A stretch of 64,000 nucleotides of DNA from an uncultured Bacilli bacterium (lineage in GTDB: Bacteria > Bacillota_I > Bacilli_A > RF39 > UBA660), in assembly GCA_910577505.1 (NCBI GenBank), contig CAJTLN010000001.1, positions 518,947 to 582,946 of the forward strand, in the 5' to 3' direction. Position numbers and translations under genes: made by a program. Under the pieces are notes generated by a model, which saw only the letters and a program-made list of their open reading frames with translations, ran no database searches and was not told the DNA's origin. Numbering within the stretch: the first letter of the stretch is position 1; every line of letters begins with the position of its first letter. Of this stretch, positions 45,919 through 53,736 are shown piece after piece.

Positions 45919-46488
45919 ATGAATTTATTAGGAGTTTTGGAAGGAATATTATTTGTTGTTGGTGATGAAGGTGTAACTTTAAACCAAATTTGTGATATTT
46001 TACAAATTGAAATGGAAGAAGCAAAATCGCTTTTAATGGAACTAAAACGTAGCTATGATGCGGAAAATCGTGGAGTTAGAATTAGTTATTTAGGAGATGC
46101 TTTTAAATTAACAACCAAAAAAGAGCATAAGGAATATTATCAAAAGTTAATTGAGAATCCTGAAAATAATACCTTGTCACAAGCAGCTTTAGAAACACTA
46201 GCAATAATTGCATATAATCAACCAATTACCAGAGTTGAAATAGATGAAATGCGTGGTGTAAGTAATGCTCATATCCTACGTAAATTAGTAGCAAAAGGTT
46301 TAGTTAAAGAAGCTGGAAAAAGTACCATGCCGGGCAGACCAAATCTATATGCTACAACGAGTGAATTTTTAGATTACTTTGGATTATCATCAATTAGTGA
46401 TCTTCCAACAATTATAAAAGATGAATTACCTAAAGACCAAGAGCCAGAATTATTTACTTCTATATATAAGGAGGAAAATAATGAATAA
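45919..46488 (+). CDS. scpB: Segregation and condensation protein B
   Basis: 189 residues with two winged-helix domains that dimerise and bind ScpA. Hallmarks: LEGILFVVGDEGVTLNQICD, LSQAALETLAIIAYNQPITR, EIDEMRGVSNAHILRKLVAKGLVKEAG (in parts) and GRPNLYATT. I take the ATG at 45919; an in-frame GTG at 45910 lies in the scpA end. The gene overlaps the pentapeptide gene by eight bases. Confidence 0.96.
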   Translation: MNLLGVLEGILFVVGDEGVTLNQICDILQIEMEEAKSLLMELKRSYDAENRGVRISYLGDAFKLTTKKEHKEYYQKLIENPENNTLSQAALETLAIIAYNQPITRVEIDEMRGVSNAHILRKLVAKGLVKEAGKSTMPGRPNLYATTSEFLDYFGLSSISDLPTIIKDELPKDQEPELFTSIYKEENNE

Positions 46489-47074
46489 TAAAGAATTATT
46501 TATTGCAGAAGACGAAGACATATATAGTGAATCCTTTATTAATGAAACAATTAATGAACAAAATATAATAAATAAAACAATTGCAACCACATCTTTTGAA
46601 AAATGCAATCTAAGCGAATCAGATTATAATAATGTATTTTTTGATAAAGTGATATTTATAAATTGTGATTTATCAAATACTAAATTTACTGATTGTAGTT
46701 TTAGAGAAACTTCTTTTAAAAATTGTAAAATTTTAGGTACAAGTATAATTAATTGCCATATTACAAAATTAAATCTAGAAAGTTCTATTTGCAAATATCT
46801 AAGTATTATAGATACAAAAACAAAAGAATTAAAAGTAGAAAATTCTGATTTTACCGAAGCTACCTTTTATAATGTCGAATTATCTAAAACATTTTTTGAT
46901 AATGTGAATTTTAATAAGAGCGAATTTATTCAAACTCCATTATTTGGAATAGACTTTAGCTCTTCTAATATTAGTGGGATAAAATTAAGCAATGATTGTT
47001 TAAAAGGTATGAAAGTAAATACCATTCAAGCAATTGAATTAGTTCGATTATTAGACATAGAAGTTGTAGAATAG
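46481..47074 (+). CDS. Pentapeptide repeat protein
   Basis: 197 residues from the ATG at 46481, which follows AAGGAGG inside the end of scpB. From about 40 to 180 the chain is built of five-residue turns with central Leu/Phe and preceding Ala/Ser/Cys (FINCDLSNTKFTDCSFRETS, then FKNCKILGTSIINC). This is the right-handed quadrilateral beta-helix of the family. Some members mimic DNA and protect gyrase; others have unknown roles. Placement right after scpAB may be accidental. Confidence 0.88.
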   Translation: MNNKELFIAEDEDIYSESFINETINEQNIINKTIATTSFEKCNLSESDYNNVFFDKVIFINCDLSNTKFTDCSFRETSFKNCKILGTSIINCHITKLNLESSICKYLSIIDTKTKELKVENSDFTEATFYNVELSKTFFDNVNFNKSEFIQTPLFGIDFSSSNISGIKLSNDCLKGMKVNTIQAIELVRLLDIEVVE

Positions 47075-47084
47075 AGTGAATTAT

Positions 47085-47630
47085 ATGAATATGAAAATTA
47101 ACAATAAAATTATCATTGGCATTTTAATAGTAATTATTTTAGTTATTTTTTGTTTTACATTAAACTTTTATAAAAGAAATAATGACTATAAAGAAGAAAT
47201 TACTAAATTAAAAGAAGAACTAGATAGTTTAAAAAGTGAAAAAAATCAAAATGTTGATTACAGTACAAAAAATGAATCTAAAGACAATCGTCTTATTAAA
47301 TTATCAGTAGAAGAATTAGAAGAAAAAGTAAACAATAAAGAAACATTCATTTTAGTTATTACTCAAACAACATGTGGACATTGTATATCATATAAACCTA
47401 CATTAGAAACTGTTTTAGAAGAAACAGCACAAATTGCTTATGAAATTGATATACAACCATTATCTCAAGAAGCTAGACAAAGAGTATATAAGATTTCTAA
47501 AGTAAGTGGAACTCCAACAACTGTTTTTATATTTAATGGTGTAGAACAAGACACCTCACTTCGCCTTAGTGGATCTGTAAGTAAAGATACCCTTAAACAA
47601 AGATTGAAGGATACTGGTTACATTAAATAA
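47085..47630 (+). CDS. Membrane-anchored thioredoxin-like protein with CGHC site
   Basis: 181 residues. One membrane helix (about 7-27, IIIGILIVIILVIFCFTL), a coiled linker (EEITKLKEELDSLKSEK), then a thioredoxin domain. FILVITQTTCGHCISYKPTL holds an intact CGHC pair, and VSGTPTTVFIFNGVEQ holds the cis-Pro. The domain faces outside, so it probably makes or shuffles disulfides in exported proteins; several envelope proteins in this window have Cys pairs. Start at the ATG 47085 (RBS AGAGTGA). Its outer domain resembles the CxxC-less protein at 9233-9778. Confidence 0.85.
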   Translation: MNMKINNKIIIGILIVIILVIFCFTLNFYKRNNDYKEEITKLKEELDSLKSEKNQNVDYSTKNESKDNRLIKLSVEELEEKVNNKETFILVITQTTCGHCISYKPTLETVLEETAQIAYEIDIQPLSQEARQRVYKISKVSGTPTTVFIFNGVEQDTSLRLSGSVSKDTLKQRLKDTGYIK

Positions 47631-47631
47631 A

Positions 47632-47657
47632 ATATCTGATTAATTTCAGATATTTTC
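47632..47657 (+). terminator. Terminator
   Basis: ATATCTGA / TCAGATAT with TTAATT loop and TTTTC. Confidence 0.8.
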
Positions 47658-47678
47658 TATTTAATTTTATAAAATTTA

Positions 47679-47687
47679 TGTTATAAT
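47679..47687 (+). promoter_or_regulatory. Promoter of the tRNA gene
   Basis: TGTTATAAT at 47679-47687, 12 bases before the tRNA; -35 weak. Confidence 0.65.
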
Positions 47688-47699
47688 TAAACATGTAAT

Positions 47700-47786
47700 G
47701 CCTGTGTGGCGGAATTGGTAGACGCGCTGGACTCAAAATCCAGTGTTAGCAATAACGTGTGGGTTCGAGTCCCACCACAGGCACCA
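47700..47786 (+). tRNA. tRNA-Leu (CAA)
   Basis: 87 bases with encoded CCA. Acceptor GCCTGTG / CACAGGC plus ACCA. Anticodon stem CTGGA / TCCAG with loop CTCAAAA, so the anticodon is CAA (reads UUG). A long variable arm (type II tRNA) and the T-loop GGTTCGAGTCCC are present. It stands alone with its own promoter and terminator. Confidence 0.97.
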
Positions 47787-47797
47787 ATATGTAATAT

Positions 47798-47820
47798 TCC
47801 CCGTAAATGCGGGTTTTTTT
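47798..47820 (+). terminator. Terminator after tRNA-Leu
   Basis: CCCG / CGGG stem with a six-base loop and T8. Confidence 0.8.
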
Positions 47821-47844
47821 TATACTAAAAAATAAATGTTAATT

Positions 47845-47872
47845 TTGACATAATATTTTGATATAATATAAC
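47845..47872 (+). promoter_or_regulatory. Probable promoter
   Basis: TTGACA at 47845-47850 and TATAAC at 47867-47872 (16-base spacer), 23 bases before the ATG at 47896. A TATAAT five bases earlier is too close to the -35. Confidence 0.5.
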
Positions 47873-47895
47873 CTAAAAAGAAAAGAGGCGTAAAT

Positions 47896-48738
47896 ATGAA
47901 AGAAAAATATCTAGAATATGCCCAAAACACATTTACAGGAGAATCTCTTGATTTAGTATTAAATCAAATTGAATTATTTTATGAAAATAAATCGAATATT
48001 AATAAAACTAAGTACAATCTAAATGATAATGTTATTCTAAAAAAAGGTACATTTATTCATGGAATTTTTGGATATTTAGAAAATTTTGACTATACTATTA
48101 AAAATGGTTTTATTTCCACGGATTTCACAAATGAACCAAGACCAAATAAAATCTGTAATAGTGTAGGAATGTGGAATATAAAAGAAGATTGTTCACTTAA
48201 AGATTACATAAATTTATATAGTGGCTTTACAATAACATATACAATAGGTCGTGGTCCCGAATCTAAGCAAATAAGTGAATTAATTCCATATCATAAATTT
48301 GATGAATTTACTGAAAAAATTAACAATAATGATAAAATATGGACATATTGGGGAGATAAGACTAAAGAAGTCTCATTTATTCCAAGTTTAGTTGCAGAAA
48401 AAAGACAAATTGCTTTTATTTTAAATATGGAAAGCTCTTATGCTAAGGAACTATGCAAAGCTGATGTTTGGAATACAAATTTAGATGCTAAAATATTAAA
48501 ACCTTTTCTTGATTATAGATATTATGAAAAATTTTTAAATGAAAGATTTAACAGAACATCATCATCAACAGATCGTGAATCAGCAATTATATTTGGATTA
48601 CCATCTTCTTTAATAGAAGGTATATTTGTTGGGCGTAAACTAGAAAATGATAAAGAAGCATTAAATTATATAAAACATCAGCTACCTGATTGCTATATCT
48701 GTAATTTAGATGGTAAGGTAATAGTTTCTAATAAATAA
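47896..48738 (+). CDS. Unknown protein, possibly ADP-ribosyltransferase-like
   Basis: 280 residues, soluble. The first third has ILKKGTFIHGIFGYLENFD and IKNGFISTDFTNEPRPNK. The last part has ESAIIFGLPSSLIEGIFVGR and LPDCYICNLDGKVI. The pattern of a strand ending in HG, a helix, NGFIST, and a late GLPSSLIEGI strand recalls small ADP-ribosyltransferase-fold proteins, but I cannot place the catalytic residues firmly. It is followed after 13 bases by a broken DUF2441 gene. RBS AAAGAGGCG. Function uncertain. Confidence 0.6.
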   Translation: MKEKYLEYAQNTFTGESLDLVLNQIELFYENKSNINKTKYNLNDNVILKKGTFIHGIFGYLENFDYTIKNGFISTDFTNEPRPNKICNSVGMWNIKEDCSLKDYINLYSGFTITYTIGRGPESKQISELIPYHKFDEFTEKINNNDKIWTYWGDKTKEVSFIPSLVAEKRQIAFILNMESSYAKELCKADVWNTNLDAKILKPFLDYRYYEKFLNERFNRTSSSTDRESAIIFGLPSSLIEGIFVGRKLENDKEALNYIKHQLPDCYICNLDGKVIVSNK

Positions 48739-48751
48739 TAAGGGTGATTAC

Positions 48752-49328
48752 ATGGAAGTAGAAAATAAAAGATTATATCATATTCATCGTAAATATAATA
48801 TGGATAATTTATGGAAGACAAGTAGTAACATTATTGTAGACAATAACTTTCAATCAGTTTACTTTGCAAAACTTTTAGCTCATGAATGAGTTAAAAGAAA
48901 GATATGGTAGTAATTATGACATAGATTTTATAATTGCCATGATTGAAGAAATGCTTTTTAAAGAAATGCTAAGCAAAGAAGAAAAAATAATTCTTAATAG
49001 ACTTAAAGTATTAAGAAGAGAGCAAGCTTTAGAAGAGGGAAGAAGATTATATAATCCAGGAGCTCCTCAAAGATTCCATTCTATTTACTTAACTGATAAA
49101 GATGATTTAGATTATTGGAAAAAATGTGTAGGAGACAACTGTTTTGAAACGTATTTACTAGAAATATCAGGTAATTTATTTAAAAGTAGTGATACTCTAT
49201 TTCCTGATGAAAATCTAATGCTTGATAGACAAATCGAACAATCAAAAAGTTATTGGAAACCAAGTGAAAGACAACTTATATTAAGAAAAGAATATCTTTT
49301 TCAAGGAAAAGCCCAAATAATAAAATAA
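48752..49328 (+). pseudogene. DUF2441-type gene broken by a frameshift
   Basis: Two frames together make one domain. Part 1 (48752-48889, 45 codons) starts after AGGGTGA with LYHIHRKYNMDNLWKTSS and ends in FAKLLAHE-stop. Part 2 (48882-49328, 148 residues, shifted by +1) continues with RREQALEEGRRLYNPGAPQR, FHSIYLT and YWKPSERQLILRKEYLFQGK. The order matches DUF2441 (Tyr-His start, REQ.EE.R, late ExLF/xG). The join overlaps as ATGAATGA, so part 2 could start at its own ATG by coupling. A deletion or insertion near 48870-48885 is the simplest explanation. I do not claim a function. Confidence 0.6.
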
Positions 49329-49345
49329 AATTAATTTAAGTATAA

Positions 49346-49376
49346 AAAAAGACATGATCTAATTTCATGTCTTTTT
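49346..49376. terminator. Two-way terminator
   Basis: AAAAGACATGA / TCATGTCTTTT between convergent genes, with T and A runs on both sides. Confidence 0.85.
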
Positions 49377-50088
49377 AATTTTCTAATGTTTTATTTAATG
49401 TTTTTTCAGGCTCAATAGGAGTACCAAATGTTAAATATAGATAATTACCATTACTACCATGAGTAGGTGTACATTTTACTGGTACTGTATTTACATAAAG
49501 TATTGCAGCTCCAGCGAAAAAATCAAAATCCCCATAAGCTGCTGTTGCTATATCTATTGCTTCATATCCTTCAAATGCTTGATATTGAACAATATCGTCA
49601 GTTGGATCTGGAATAGGTATAGATATAATATGTTCTCCAATTCCAAAAGTTCTTTCACCATTTTTTGCTATAGTATTTTCATATTTCTCGTAATTAACTG
49701 GAGTACCAAAACTTGTAAAAGTTTTTCCGTCTAGAGAATTACATACAACCTCTGTATCATTTACATATAAAAGACAAGCTCCAGCAAAAAATTCAAAATC
49801 ACCATAAGATGAAGTTCCCATTCCTACACATTTATATCCAGGATAAAAAGTATGTTGCATTACATTATCAGTTGGATCATTAATTGGAATAGAAATAATA
49901 TGTTCACCAGGTTCAAATGTTTGTGAAACTACTGATTCAATTTTAAAGTCCTCCCCATAAACTACATTTGGAATATTATCATTCCCACATCCAGAAAGTC
50001 CTCCAACTAGTAAAACGCTAGCTAAAGATAATGCACATAATTTCATTTTATTTTTAGGTTTATTATATATTTTTAGATTTTTAATCAT
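49375..50088 (-). CDS. Lipoprotein with two tandem beta domains
   Basis: 237 residues. Signal peptide with lipobox: LASVLLVGGLSGCG, acylated Cys near residue 34. The mature part has two repeats of about 75 residues. Repeat 1 includes GEHIISIPINDPTDN, SSYGDFEFFAGACLLYVND and FGTPV. Repeat 2 includes GEHIISIPIPDPTDD, AAYGDFDFFAGAAILYVN and FGTPI. The two are clearly a duplication. I take the ATG at 50088; a GTG three bases upstream is possible. RBS GGAGAG. Function unknown; surface-exposed binding domain is likely. Confidence 0.82.
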   Translation of the reverse strand: MIKNLKIYNKPKNKMKLCALSLASVLLVGGLSGCGNDNIPNVVYGEDFKIESVVSQTFEPGEHIISIPINDPTDNVMQHTFYPGYKCVGMGTSSYGDFEFFAGACLLYVNDTEVVCNSLDGKTFTSFGTPVNYEKYENTIAKNGERTFGIGEHIISIPIPDPTDDIVQYQAFEGYEAIDIATAAYGDFDFFAGAAILYVNTVPVKCTPTHGSNGNYLYLTFGTPIEPEKTLNKTLEN

Positions 50089-50247
50089 CACGAAATCTCT
50101 CCTTCATTGGAAATATATTATATATGATAATATTTATTTTATCAATTTATAAATTACTAATTTTATATATAATTAAAACTTTAACGTAAATTTGCTTAAA
50201 AAAATCATTAATGATAAAATAGCTTCCGTAAAAAGGGGAAGTTGTAT

Positions 50248-51093
50248 ATGAATGAAGAAATGCAAAAAATAATAAGTAAAGTTAATTTATCGTGGCCAAA
50301 AGATTATATAATTAGATATTTATATGTTAATTTAGCTCCTTTCTTTAAAAGGGATTTAAAATACTTTTTAGCATCAGATGAAGAAAAATATAGACAATAT
50401 CAACAAGGATTTATAAATAGAGGGTTAGATATTGTATGTAGTACAATTTCTGATTATTTTGTCAATTTATTTAACTCGTTTGGGATAACTGCAATAAAAA
50501 TAGCAGCTAATAGTGCTAAAATTCCATTATTTGCCATTGTTGTTGAAGGAGATCATGGTTGGTATTTCATTGATCCATTAAATGATTTATTCAATAACCA
50601 ATATGGTTTAAAAACAAGTGAATTCGGTTCTATTCCTCACTATAAGACATTAAACAATAACTTTCCAAACTTAATCTCTTTACCAAGTGATTACATTGAT
50701 GAAATGGATCAATCTTTAGGAATAGATAAAAGCCTAAGCAGTTATTTTGAAAAATTACATACTGTCATGTCTAATCGTAATATGGCAGCAGCAATTTATA
50801 AAATGCCAACAAATGATAAGTCAGCTATGTTTGAAAGAAAAATGGAATTTGCTAATGAACAGTTAATTAATCTTGGAAATGTCAAAGGTCCATTTGAACG
50901 TATTAGATTATATTTATTTCTAGAAAAAGTAATGTTTTTTAAAACAGAAAAGAAGAATTTAAAAATATATTTAGATAAATTTTATGAAGTTCCAAGAGCT
51001 CATATTGAATATTTCAATCCCTATGATAAATCTATTATATTATTTGAAGAACAACAAGTACAAGACCAATTTGTTCTAAAAAAGATTAGTTAA
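50248..51093 (+). CDS. Transglutaminase-like cysteine protein
   Basis: 281 residues from the ATG at 50248. GLDIVCSTISDYFVNLFNSFGI, then PLFAIVVEGDHGWYFIDPLND (read in parts) matches the order Cys-helix, His, Asp of transglutaminase-like proteins (C about 67, H about 105, D about 111). The RBS GGGGAAG lies in the 3' arm of a small hairpin (CTTCC / GGAAG, 50223-50242), which might limit translation. No signal peptide. Enzyme activity and target unknown; the fold call is by motif spacing. Confidence 0.6.
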   Translation: MNEEMQKIISKVNLSWPKDYIIRYLYVNLAPFFKRDLKYFLASDEEKYRQYQQGFINRGLDIVCSTISDYFVNLFNSFGITAIKIAANSAKIPLFAIVVEGDHGWYFIDPLNDLFNNQYGLKTSEFGSIPHYKTLNNNFPNLISLPSDYIDEMDQSLGIDKSLSSYFEKLHTVMSNRNMAAAIYKMPTNDKSAMFERKMEFANEQLINLGNVKGPFERIRLYLFLEKVMFFKTEKKNLKIYLDKFYEVPRAHIEYFNPYDKSIILFEEQQVQDQFVLKKIS

Positions 51094-51117
51094 ACAAATA
51101 ATTAACTAATCTTTTTA
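51083..51117 (+). terminator. Terminator overlapping the stop
   Basis: AGATTAGTTAA / TTAACTAATCT with a seven-base loop and T5. Confidence 0.85.
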
Positions 51118-51127
51118 TTGTAAAAAA

Positions 51128-51136
51128 TGTTATATT
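51128..51136 (+). promoter_or_regulatory. Extended -10 promoter
   Basis: TGTTATATT at 51128-51136, 16 bases before the ATG at 51153; no -35 recognised. Confidence 0.45.
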
Positions 51137-51152
51137 AATTACAGGTGAAAGT

Positions 51153-51710
51153 ATGAAGATAAATAATAAATTAGAAAGTATAGAAAAAATAAAAGAATTA
51201 AATTTAAATAAATTTCCAGAGAAGACTTTTAAAAAAAATGAAGAATCTAAAGTAAAAGAATTCTTAAAAGATTATCCAGCTATACTTTATGCTATTAGAG
51301 ATAAATCTTCACCTAGTGGTTTGTTTAAATTTAAAGTTCCTAAAGATGAAGTATTAAAAGAAGTAATCGATTATGAATTATTTACCATTAATGTAAGTTC
51401 GGCAAACTATTCCAATAATCAACTTTTAGTAGGAGAGATAGAAATACTAAGTAATAATGAAATATATGCAACTATATCTACTAATAAAGATTATTCTGTA
51501 AGAGATGCTCTATACAATCCAGATTTTAATATTAAAACTGACATTTTTGATAATAATACATTAAACAAAATACCTTGCTTTAATGAACTATATGATTATA
51601 TAATAACTAATAACTTAAAAGATGTAATTATTGAATTCTCCTTATTTAATATTAATTTAGGAATAAAAAAGGAGAAAATAATTATCTACGAGTTAAGAAC
51701 AAGTTATTAA
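51153..51710 (+). CDS. Unknown protein, 185 residues
   Basis: Soluble protein with a Lys-rich start (KINNKLESIEKIKELNLNK) and a beta-rich middle (LLVGEIEILSNNEIYATIST). YAIRDKSSPSGLFKFKVPK near 50 is the most distinctive segment. No family recognised. It is followed 14 bases later by another unknown gene that is broken by a stop codon, so they probably form one unit. RBS AGGTGAA. Confidence 0.6.
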   Translation: MKINNKLESIEKIKELNLNKFPEKTFKKNEESKVKEFLKDYPAILYAIRDKSSPSGLFKFKVPKDEVLKEVIDYELFTINVSSANYSNNQLLVGEIEILSNNEIYATISTNKDYSVRDALYNPDFNIKTDIFDNNTLNKIPCFNELYDYIITNNLKDVIIEFSLFNINLGIKKEKIIIYELRTSY

Positions 51711-51724
51711 AAGGAGATAATATC

Positions 51725-52555
51725 ATGCTTAGAATTAATGAGTACACAGACAAAGAGAAAATGAAAAACTATTATCGTACCAGTGATATGATTAATTTAA
51801 TAGATTTTTTTCCCAATATAAGTCCTGTAAAAGATTTAACTATTGTTGAGAATATCAAAGAATATCAAGAAAATAAAGACTTTTTCGATTCATTTAAACA
51901 AAATAGAGTTGATACGATAAAAGGTAAAAAGCCAATAATGAGTATTGAAAATGCTGGTAAGAGTAATGGTTTTTATGAAACAATAGTAAGGGTAAAAGAA
52001 ATTGATGAAGATGGTGTTTTAGTTCTTTTTAATATTGAATCGGAACCTACTGAAAGATATGAAAGGTATGCTGGTATTTAATTAGGAATAGACGTTGGAG
52101 AAAGTATTTATATTGATGCAGTTGGTCAAGGATTTGACGGCCGTGAAGTATCTAAAAGTATCTGCACTCATGAAAGGTACTATATACCATGGTTTGATTT
52201 AAGAAAAGTAACTATTGAAAATTTTAAGCAGTATCAAACTTATATGGTTAGCCAAGAAGACTACATAAAAACAAGAGAAGAACGTGTGAATTTTCTTAAG
52301 ACAATTGGTTTAAATGAAGAAATATTCAGCAAATATATTCCAATAGACTATAAACCTATACCAGACTTTATTTGGAAAAATATAATAATAGAAGTTTTAA
52401 AAAAACTAGAAAAAAATGAAGATGATTTAACTAGTAGTGGTTTTACACATTTTGCTATTTCTGGTCATACTGAAGGAAAAAAATGGGCTCCATGGGGAAT
52501 GTTTGATAAAAGTAGATATGAATTATCAAATAAATCCAATAAAGAAATTAAATAA
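51725..52555 (+). pseudogene. Unknown gene interrupted by an in-frame TAA
   Basis: The frame from ATG 51725 (RBS AAGGAGATAAT) reads 118 codons to TAA at 52079-52081. It then stays open in the same frame for 157 more codons, to a stop at 52555. The joined protein would be about 276 residues. The part after the stop (GIDVGESIYIDAVGQGFDG) reads like normal protein from its first codon and has no start or RBS of its own until a Met at 52244. This indicates a nonsense mutation rather than two genes. No family recognised. TAA ends most genes here, so recoding is unlikely. Confidence 0.65.
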
Positions 52556-52615
52556 TTTATTCGAATTTTAATTTATCTTTTATACTAAAATAAGCTTGTA
52601 AAAGGAAGTGAATTA

Positions 52616-52921
52616 ATGAAAAGCTATTATCGTGTAACATACTTAGGCAAAGGAATATACAATGAATTAAAAAATAATGTCTCAAAAGAAATATGGCAAA
52701 GCTTTTTATCCTCTCCTAAAATAAATTGGTTACCAAAGCCTCCTTCATATGCTGAAAATAATAAATCTTATTTTACAGAAAAAGGCTATAAAAGGTTTAA
52801 GCAGGATGTTCTTCCGATTATAAAAGAATACTTAGATGAAACTAAAATAGAATTTAGTATCATTACTAATATAAGAAATATTATTTATGAAGATGAATAT
52901 CAACTTATTACAGATAAATAG
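52616..52921 (+). CDS. Small unknown protein
   Basis: 101 residues: YYRVTYLGKGIYNELKN at the start, WLPKPPSYAENNKSYFTEKG in the middle, helix, then RNIIYEDEYQLI. It reads like an alpha/beta domain with conserved aromatic positions. I do not recognise the family. RBS AAGGAAGTG, terminator at the stop. It ends the accessory stretch that began at 47.9 kb. Confidence 0.6.
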   Translation: MKSYYRVTYLGKGIYNELKNNVSKEIWQSFLSSPKINWLPKPPSYAENNKSYFTEKGYKRFKQDVLPIIKEYLDETKIEFSIITNIRNIIYEDEYQLITDK

Positions 52922-52946
52922 AAGTTCTTTTAAAGAACTTTTTTAT
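52919..52946 (+). terminator. Terminator
   Basis: AAGTTCTTT / AAAGAACTT followed by T5; it touches the stop codon. Confidence 0.8.
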
Positions 52947-52959
52947 TAATACTATTTTA

Positions 52960-52968
52960 TGTTAGAAT
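52960..52968 (+). promoter_or_regulatory. Extended -10 promoter
   Basis: TGTTAGAAT at 52960-52968, about 50 bases before the ATG at 53018. Confidence 0.45.
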
Positions 52969-53017
52969 AAAATTAGTTAAATCTTATTAGTTTGAACTAT
53001 AAAGGAGAAAAATATAT

Positions 53018-53692
53018 ATGAAATTATTCTTAATAAGACATGGTGAGTCTATTCAAAACACAAAAGAAAACTATTCATTAGGACTACCTGACCATAAAGT
53101 ATATCTATCAGAACATGGCTGTAAGCAAGCTTCTAAAGCAGGCTCATTCTTAAAATCGTACCTAGATGAACATCAAATAGACATATCAAAAGCCACTTTG
53201 TGGATAAGTCCTTACGAGAGAACAAGACAAACTGCTAGTATCATAAATTCCTATTTAGGCATAACTGATATAAAAGAAGATATAACATTAATTGAACAAC
53301 GCTATGGCTTATTCAGTGATAAAGAAATAGAATTAATAAAAAAATTATATCCAGAAGAGTTTGCTTTTTATGACAAATATTATCAAAATGATGGCAAGTT
53401 TTATGCAAAAATGCCACAAGGAGAAAGTCCATATGATGTAGCACTAAGAACTAAACAATTCCTAGAAACTATATTCCGTGATGATGCTGATCCATTATTT
53501 ATTGTCTCACACGGAACTACTATTCGTACTATAGTAATGAATTGGTTTCATCATTCTCCAGAGTGGTTTAATGCCGAACCTAATATGGAGAATTGTTCTA
53601 TTAGGTTGATAAATAGCATAGATAAAAAAAGTACTGACGAATATATCTATGGCGGACCAGTAAAAAAATTAACGAAGAAAAAAGATGAATAA
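53018..53692 (+). CDS. Histidine phosphatase family protein (phosphoglycerate mutase-like)
   Basis: 224 residues. The catalytic RHGES motif starts at residue 7 (FLIRHGESIQN). ISPYERTRQTASIINSYL and IVSHGTTIRTIVMNW carry the second Arg and His. This is the cofactor-dependent mutase/phosphatase superfamily. The basic C-terminal tail (KKLTKKKDE) is not typical for glycolytic PGM, so a phosphatase of unknown substrate is more likely. RBS AAAGGAG. Confidence 0.9.
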   Translation: MKLFLIRHGESIQNTKENYSLGLPDHKVYLSEHGCKQASKAGSFLKSYLDEHQIDISKATLWISPYERTRQTASIINSYLGITDIKEDITLIEQRYGLFSDKEIELIKKLYPEEFAFYDKYYQNDGKFYAKMPQGESPYDVALRTKQFLETIFRDDADPLFIVSHGTTIRTIVMNWFHHSPEWFNAEPNMENCSIRLINSIDKKSTDEYIYGGPVKKLTKKKDE

Positions 53693-53736
53693 AAAGAAGA
53701 ATTAGTATATAATAATTTTCAAATAGAGGGATAACA

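Noticed and set aside
48752..48889. TGA read as Trp (Mycoplasma-type code) to join the broken DUF2441 gene
   Set aside because: The continuation is in another frame, and TGA ends real genes here (for example spoVAD and the vWA gene) while Trp is TGG.
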